NCBI GenBank assembly: GCA_049694275.1
Contig: JBAVQS010000348.1
Coordinates: forward strand, 10,229-74,228
Direction: 5' to 3'
Origin: JBAVQS01 sp049694275
GTDB taxonomy: Bacteria; Chloroflexota; Anaerolineae; UBA4142; SHND01
Length of the DNA: 64,000 nucleotides
The position numbers and the translations under genes were made by a program. The notes beneath the pieces are model-generated. The model was not told the DNA's origin. It did no database searches and was given only the letters and a program-made list of their open reading frames with translations. Below, in pieces: positions 59,016 to 64,000 of this stretch. The stretch's first letter is position 1. Each line of letters opens with the position of its first letter.

Positions 59016-61583
59016 TTACGGTCCTGGTGCATTGACCACGGTGAACGGTACCGTCTCCCCCGCCACTTTCTGCCCATCCGCAAGCACAACAATCGCCTGC
59101 ACGTGATGCTCGCCGGGGGACAACGGCCAGAGCGCACGATAGGGCGCATTGCCGAATGTCGCCAATGTCTGCCCATCAATCAGCAGCAGCACCTGGCTCA
59201 CCGTTTGGTTTTCGGGGAGCGCGCCAAGACGGGCTGAGATCTCGATCTGCTGCATCGCGGCCGGAATCTGTGGACTCTGTGCGTAGGTTGCATTCGGCGC
59301 AGGGCTCGTAATGACCACCGCCGGGGATTGCCCGCCGGCCGCCCGCTGATCGCCAACCGCTAACGGCTGACCGCCGCCGGCGACCGCCCGCCCCAAGCAA
59401 TCATGATCGGGAGGTTCGGGAAATCCCTGCACCCTCGCCCAATCCTGTGCTTCACTGGAAAAGAGGCGATACACGCGCTCGACCGGTTGACCCTGGCATC
59501 CTTCGGTCCATAGTTGCCCCGTCGCGCTATCGATTTCGACCGGTCGATAGGTATCATCCACCTGGCGCGGCTCAGTTCCTGCGATGAACACCTCGGCGCG
59601 CTGGCGCGGGCAATATTCGGTTGGCAGCAGGCCCGATGTTTCGCATACCTCGACATTCACAATTCCGCTCGGGCGCACAAAATCGCGCACCGGCTTGCCG
59701 CGCAACGCCTCTTCCATGAAATCGTGCCAGATGGGCGCTGCGCCGGTAATGCCCGTGATTTTGTACATCGGCTCATTATCCGCATTCCCCGCCCATACGC
59801 CGACCGCAATATCGGGCGTATATCCCACGGTCCAGTTATCGCGAAAATCGGTCGTCGTTCCGGTCTTGGCCGCTGCCGGGCGCGACAGGTTGAGCACGCT
59901 GTCCTCGCCGAAAGCGGGAATGCGCGCCCGGTCATCTGAAAGAATGTTCGTGATGAGATAGGCAACCTGCGGCGAAACCGCTTGGATTTCAGTTTGTCCC
60001 AAGGGGACTCCCTCTGGTCGCGAATTTTGAATTCCATTGACCGAGAGAATGGCGATCGGCTCGACACGCTGCCCGTTGTTGGCAAAGGCCGCGTAGGCCG
60101 CGGTCAGCTCAATCAGCTTGACTTCACCGCCTCCGAGGGTGAGCGCCAGGCCGAATCGCTCGGTATCGTTAAAGGTCGAGATCCCGAGCGAACGCGCGGT
60201 GGCGACCATTGCGTCGAGCCCGACGTGTTCAAGCACCTTGACCGCGACCAGGTTCGAGGAGGTGGCAAGCGCCGTGCGGAGCGAAATCGGACCGTGCCAT
60301 GTCTGGTCATAGTTCTGCGGCTCGTAGGGCGCATTCTCTTTGGTCGTAAAGCTCGTCGGCACATCCGACATGACCGACGCGGGCGTGAGGTCGCGGGCAA
60401 AGGCGGTCGCATAGGTGATCGGCTTGATCGACGAACCCGGCTGCCGGTTTGCCAGCGCGACATTGACCGCGCCGTCGATGCGGGCATCAAAATAGTCCGC
60501 GCTTCCGACCATCGCCAAAATCTCACCGCTATCCGGCCGGATCGCGACCAGCGCCGCATCGTGCAGATTGTAATCGGGCGCATTCGCTTCCTGATGCTGC
60601 CGGACCAGTTCGTCAAGGTTCTGCTTGATAATGCTCTGCGCCCGGTTCTGCAGATCCAGGTCGAGCGTCGTGATAACGGTCAGCCCGCCGTGGTTGACTG
60701 TCTCGGCTCCATACTCGGATTCGAGCAGGTCGCGAACATAGGCGACAAAGTGCGGCGCGTAGAGCGGCGCGGCGACATCGGAATTGGCGGGAATGAAATG
60801 GAGCACCTCAGCAAGCGCCGTCTGCGCCTGTTCGGTCGTAATATACCCACGCTTGACCATGAGGTCGAGCACGACCTTTTGCCGTCCCCTGGCCGCGTCG
60901 GGATGAGAGAGGGGATCATATGCCCAGGGCGATTGAATCAAGCCCGCGAGGAGCGCCGACTCCGCCAGGTCCAGGTCCCGCGCCGGCTTGCCGAAATAGG
61001 CGCGCGAGGCGGCCTCAACCCCATATGAGAGCTGCCCAAAATAACTCTCGTTGAGGTACATCTCCAGAATTGTATCCTTGGAATAGGCCTGCGTGAGCCG
61101 CACCGCAAGCACGGCCTCGCGAACCTTGCGCGTGAAACTGCGCGATTCACTCTCCTCTTTCGAGAGGAGCAGGTCGCGGGCGAGCTGCTGCGTGATTGTG
61201 CTACCGCCCGCGACAATGTGCCCCGCCTGAATATCCTGCACTGCTGAGCGTACAATGCCGGTTATATCGACGCCGGGGTGCTGGTAAAAGTTGCCATCCT
61301 CGGTCGCGACGACGGCGTGTTGAAGATGGAGGGGAATCTCGCTCAGCGGGACACGCGTCCTGCGCCCGGCGCGCGGGTCGAGGATTTCATACAGGAGACG
61401 ACCGTTCCGGTCGAGGATCTTGGTCGTATCGGGCGAAGCGCGCGTAATGAGCGCATCCGAAGGCGGCAGGTCGCCAAACAGGCCTACATACGCAGCGACG
61501 CCGAGGATTGCAATCAAGACCGCCGCAAACAGCGTCAGTTTGCGCCAGTGCCGGCGAACGAACGGGTTACGGAATAGCGCCAT
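59016..61583 (-). CDS. Class A penicillin-binding protein (transglycosylase-transpeptidase)
   Basis: The 855-residue protein has one membrane helix at about 15-36. A GT51 glycosyltransferase follows with the catalytic Glu95 in ATEDGNFYQHPG and GGSTITQQLARDLLLS. The transpeptidase has GSSIKP (nucleophile Ser in SxxK), SSNLVAV (SxN) and AKTGTTTDF (KTG). The last ~130 residues after the transpeptidase contain a Gly/Ala linker and an Ig-like domain (GQTLATFGNAPYRALWPLSPGEHHVQAIV), as in PBP1C-like enzymes. It builds and cross-links peptidoglycan outside the membrane. It stands alone in front of the redox operon and shares no overlap with it. Confidence 0.93.
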   Translation of the reverse strand: MALFRNPFVRRHWRKLTLFAAVLIAILGVAAYVGLFGDLPPSDALITRASPDTTKILDRNGRLLYEILDPRAGRRTRVPLSEIPLHLQHAVVATEDGNFYQHPGVDITGIVRSAVQDIQAGHIVAGGSTITQQLARDLLLSKEESESRSFTRKVREAVLAVRLTQAYSKDTILEMYLNESYFGQLSYGVEAASRAYFGKPARDLDLAESALLAGLIQSPWAYDPLSHPDAARGRQKVVLDLMVKRGYITTEQAQTALAEVLHFIPANSDVAAPLYAPHFVAYVRDLLESEYGAETVNHGGLTVITTLDLDLQNRAQSIIKQNLDELVRQHQEANAPDYNLHDAALVAIRPDSGEILAMVGSADYFDARIDGAVNVALANRQPGSSIKPITYATAFARDLTPASVMSDVPTSFTTKENAPYEPQNYDQTWHGPISLRTALATSSNLVAVKVLEHVGLDAMVATARSLGISTFNDTERFGLALTLGGGEVKLIELTAAYAAFANNGQRVEPIAILSVNGIQNSRPEGVPLGQTEIQAVSPQVAYLITNILSDDRARIPAFGEDSVLNLSRPAAAKTGTTTDFRDNWTVGYTPDIAVGVWAGNADNEPMYKITGITGAAPIWHDFMEEALRGKPVRDFVRPSGIVNVEVCETSGLLPTEYCPRQRAEVFIAGTEPRQVDDTYRPVEIDSATGQLWTEGCQGQPVERVYRLFSSEAQDWARVQGFPEPPDHDCLGRAVAGGGQPLAVGDQRAAGGQSPAVVITSPAPNATYAQSPQIPAAMQQIEISARLGALPENQTVSQVLLLIDGQTLATFGNAPYRALWPLSPGEHHVQAIVVLADGQKVAGETVPFTVVNAPGP

Positions 61584-61801
61584 AGTTCAAGTCAGGAACG
61601 AGCCTCTTTACAAGGACGCAGTTTCAACGCATCTTGTTCCCACCCCGGTCCCATATGATTTTTAGAACTCACACTTCTCTCGGCCTCCATGGGAGACCAC
61701 AAGTATGAGATAGGTCTTGAGGTCTTTATGATTAACCTCCCGGCAGTAATGAATCGACCTCATTGGTTTATTGCCGTTACGTGCGGAGCAATCGGCAGCG
61801 C

Positions 61802-62983
61802 CTACGCTGCTACATGTTGTCCTGGATACCGCGCCCCGACCCAGCGCGTTCCGACCCATCCGATGATCCCAAACAGCGCGACCACCGCTTCGATGATCCA
61901 CATATTCAACAAGGTCATATCGCCTGTCCCTGCAATCATACCACTCACCTGGGCATACCCCGCCACAGCATCGATGAGCGTCTTGTAGACAAAGGCCAAC
62001 CAGAACCACTGCGGCTTGCGCCTGGCGATTGCATAAAAGATCAGCACATTCGACAGGATGTGCACCCAGATCGTAAAGAACCGTTCCCAGACCGGCGCCA
62101 GGGCAAACAACGGATTATTCAGTGCGGCGATAGCGGTGAGCGCGTCGAGCGGCAATAGATTCGGCGTGACCAGCGCCGCGATCACAGCGATCAGCGAATT
62201 CGAGCCAAGCAGGATCGCTTCGATCGCGCCAAAACCGATACCGAACGCCAGCGCCATGCTCCAGGTCGCGCGCCCGAGCCGCGTATAACGGAGAACCAGA
62301 TAAGTGAGGGCAACCTCAAACACGCCGGTCAGAGCGCCGACATAGAGGGAAAACGCCCCGAGGGCGAGGCCGCCCAACGCTCCATTCACCTGACTATAGA
62401 TCGCACCGTTGGCCCCGATTGCCCAAGCGAATTTGAGCGCGACTGTTACGAACCAGAACGGCATGCCAAGCAAGAGATATTTCCAGCCGAGCCGTTTGTA
62501 CAACGCATAGATGCAGAAACCCAGGCCGACCAGGATCATCCCGAGGCTGCCCATCAGCGCCAGCGGCGAAACGGCCGCGACCTCGACGGCGTGCGGCTTC
62601 CAAATGAGGCTGTATTGCGCCTGGACTGCGCCATCCCACGCCAGCCCCAGCTTGTAACTACCTGCTTGTGGCGCATTTAGAGTCACATTATAGGCGAACG
62701 AACCGGCCGACGCTGTCTGCGACCAGGTAACCTTGCCATTCTGGTCGACAAGCTGTGCGCGCAGGCTCCCCTGCATCACCGTCCCGCGAAAATCAATCCC
62801 AATCAGGTCTCCGGCCTTTTCGACCGGCACGGTGAAGAACATATCATCCCCGGCAGCGGTACGTTCCAGCGTCGCACCGGTTACGCTTGCCCCTTCTGTC
62901 TTGGCCGGGGCATTCGTCGCCGTACTGCATCCCACGACAGCAACCGACAACACGAACAGGCCCAAAAGTACCCAGCGTTTCAT
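61802..62983 (-). CDS. Lipoprotein-headed YhfC-type intramembrane protease
   Basis: The protein has 393 residues. It starts MKRWVLLGLFVLSVAVVGCS, a lipoprotein signal with lipobox Cys near residue 19. A beta-rich external domain (about 30-140) is similar to prepeptidase-type domains (DDMFFTVPVEKAGDLIGIDFRG). The rest is eight or so membrane helices with GIGFGAIEAILLG and WERFFTIWVHILSNVLIFYA, which match the YhfC family glutamic-type intramembrane protease motifs (Glu in GxGAIEA; ER---xH). ATG 62983 is preceded by AGGAG six bases away; a frame reaching 63031 adds nothing. A lipoprotein head on a polytopic protease is unusual and makes an outside sensor likely. Confidence 0.72.
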   Translation of the reverse strand: MKRWVLLGLFVLSVAVVGCSTATNAPAKTEGASVTGATLERTAAGDDMFFTVPVEKAGDLIGIDFRGTVMQGSLRAQLVDQNGKVTWSQTASAGSFAYNVTLNAPQAGSYKLGLAWDGAVQAQYSLIWKPHAVEVAAVSPLALMGSLGMILVGLGFCIYALYKRLGWKYLLLGMPFWFVTVALKFAWAIGANGAIYSQVNGALGGLALGAFSLYVGALTGVFEVALTYLVLRYTRLGRATWSMALAFGIGFGAIEAILLGSNSLIAVIAALVTPNLLPLDALTAIAALNNPLFALAPVWERFFTIWVHILSNVLIFYAIARRKPQWFWLAFVYKTLIDAVAGYAQVSGMIAGTGDMTLLNMWIIEAVVALFGIIGWVGTRWVGARYPGQHVAA

Positions 62984-63012
62984 CGTTCGCTCCTGTTTAC
63001 CATCCATGATGC

Positions 63013-63045
63013 AAAAAGCCTGTAACGGCATTCCCCATTACAGGC
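63013..63045 (-). terminator. Minus-strand terminator
   Basis: An 8-bp stem, 63018-63025 with 63038-63045, is followed on the minus strand by TTTTTG. It lies 54 bases after the stop of the CuA/cytochrome c gene. Confidence 0.7.
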
Positions 63046-63098
63046 CCTCATCACCTGAGCACGATTCACGACGATTATAGCACAATCACCCCAAACCC

Positions 63099-64000
63099 CT
63101 ATTTAGCATCGAGTGCGAACGTACGAAGATACGCGATCACATCCCACATCTGCGTCTCGGGATAGAGCGAGCCCCATTCCGGCATGCCGCTCCCCATGCC
63201 GCCGCGCAAAATCTTGCCCTGGAGCAACACATCGCTCGCGCCGAGCATCCGGGAAGGATCCGTGAAATCCGCCGGACCGCGTTTCATCCCGGGGTGCATC
63301 TCGCTCAACCCCGGCAGATTCTTGCCCGCCGGCCCATCCCCATGCCCCCCCTCGCCGTGACAGGCCGCGCAGTCCCGCTGAAATAGCTTTTGCCCGCGAG
63401 CAATCGCCTCGGTCCCGGACGCCTGCTGCCACAGCCACGCCACCCCATCCCACAGATCACCATCGCTATGCGCCTTGAGCGTCGTCTCTCCTCTCAACCG
63501 CGCCCACACTTCGCTCGGCGAATGAGTGCGCAAATAACTCGCGTCCTTGACCTCTGCTGGGAGTTCCGGCGCGAGTGCTACGCCGCGTGACGCCGAGGGC
63601 AGTTGAGCGGGGACATTCTCAGCCATGTGCATCGCGTCAATATCAATCTTCATCTGTTGATAAAGGGGCGGGGTGGCAGGTTTCACAAGCAGCGCATCCG
63701 GGTTATTCGGATCGACCACCTCGATGGTCCCGCGCATGCGCCAGTGGTCCACGCTGCACCAGCGCGTGCAGGCAAAGGCAAAACGTCCCACTTTGTCGGG
63801 GGTAAACTCAACCTCTGCGACGTGCCCCGGCAGGATTTCGTTCACGTCGATGCCGAGCGCGGGAACCGCAAATCCATGCACCACATCGGTCGCCGTGATA
63901 CGCAGCTGCACCCGCTCACCCAGATTTATGCGGATCGTATCCGGTTGCCATCCCCCGCTCCCCGGCGCATTCCCGGTCAACGCGATGACGCGCACCCCCG
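63099..64000 (-). CDS. CuA/cytochrome c fusion, oxidase subunit II-like (5' end outside window)
   Basis: The frame stays open to the window end, so the protein starts beyond base 64000; about 300 residues are visible. The first part is a cupredoxin with the CuA ligands in CTRWCSVDHWRM (C-x3-C-x3-H-x2-M), as in oxidase subunit II. A Pro-rich linker follows. The C-terminal cytochrome c domain has the haem motif CAACH and an expected distal Met in MGSGMPEW. A CuA domain followed by a covalent haem is the caa3-type arrangement, passing electrons from external donors to an oxidase. N-terminal membrane helices would lie outside the window. It implies that the organism can respire, besides carrying the anaerobic-looking redox operon. 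Confidence 0.8.
   Translation of the reverse strand, partial: GVRVIALTGNAPGSGGWQPDTIRINLGERVQLRITATDVVHGFAVPALGIDVNEILPGHVAEVEFTPDKVGRFAFACTRWCSVDHWRMRGTIEVVDPNNPDALLVKPATPPLYQQMKIDIDAMHMAENVPAQLPSASRGVALAPELPAEVKDASYLRTHSPSEVWARLRGETTLKAHSDGDLWDGVAWLWQQASGTEAIARGQKLFQRDCAACHGEGGHGDGPAGKNLPGLSEMHPGMKRGPADFTDPSRMLGASDVLLQGKILRGGMGSGMPEWGSLYPETQMWDVIAYLRTFALDAK

Noticed and set aside
61584..61801. Small plus-strand gene in the PBP-YhfC gap
   Set aside because: The frame from 61689 runs into the YhfC gene as an antisense shadow; the 218-base gap itself shows no start with a ribosome-binding site and no motif.
1..64000. tRNA, rRNA, CRISPR array or integrase
   Set aside because: No such gene was recognised on either strand in the intergenic spaces, though I could not run a dedicated search.

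Overview
The window looks like a chromosomal contig from a member of the Chloroflexota, probably of the Anaerolineae type. The evidence is circumstantial: high GC, giant STAND ATPases with WD40 propellers, PAS/GAF/HD-GYP proteins, proline/threonine-rich lipoproteins, an NBR1-type Ig lipoprotein, and dispersed GTAGGGGC palindromes. I see no tRNA, rRNA, CRISPR array, integrase or intact insertion sequence. The phylum call is inference from gene style, not from a marker gene.

Layout. 1-6.5 kb (+): the end of a glycosyltransferase, an MraY-type phosphosugar transferase, a ferritin/VIT1 iron protein, an M48 protease and a large secreted protein. 6.6-10 kb: a Hint-domain lipoprotein, a patch of nested palindromic repeats and a TPR protein that looks like the tail of a lost STAND regulator. 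10-15 kb (-): a 1693-aa protein joining a BTAD regulator, a class III cyclase, a STAND ATPase, a membrane helix and a WD40 propeller, preceded by a structured leader. 15-21 kb: a streptogramin-lyase-like lipoprotein, a YCII protein, an orphan Phd antitoxin, a restriction-like island (remnant of a methyltransferase start and two PD-(D/E)xK nucleases), an Xre regulator and a DinB protein. 21-30.6 kb (-): a GH36 glycosidase, a helical orphan, a glycosidase-like/amidase protein, a LysM protein, a nucleotidyltransferase, a YdjC deacetylase and a HAD phosphatase.

30.7-39.7 kb (-) is the most striking signalling region. A CHAT-TPR-SIR2 protein is translationally coupled (ATGA) to a 1519-aa STAND-TM-WD40-SdrB protein, with a PAS/GAF/HD-GYP gene 35 bp upstream. 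By domain logic this is a membrane-anchored sensor paired with a cytoplasmic protease/NADase effector, a candidate immune or cell-suicide system. 39.8-50 kb holds an M29 aminopeptidase with an SCP2 partner, a second HD-GYP protein, two lipoproteins, a hybrid histidine kinase and a four-EF-hand protein.

50.2-58.8 kb (-) is a seven-gene redox operon: NuoE-like, HydB/NuoF-like, a [2Fe-2S]/[4Fe-4S] NuoG-like subunit, an HdrA-MvhD fusion, an FrhB/FdhB-like protein, a GXGXG protein and a ferredoxin-fused glutamate synthase FMN domain. It has no membrane subunits, no hydrogenase active-site subunit and no glutaminase subunit. I read it as a soluble complex, possibly flavin-bifurcating, that passes NADH or ferredoxin electrons to a glutamate-synthase-type enzyme. 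59-64 kb (-) carries a class A PBP, a lipoprotein-YhfC intramembrane-protease fusion and the 3' end of a CuA/cytochrome c oxidase-type gene.
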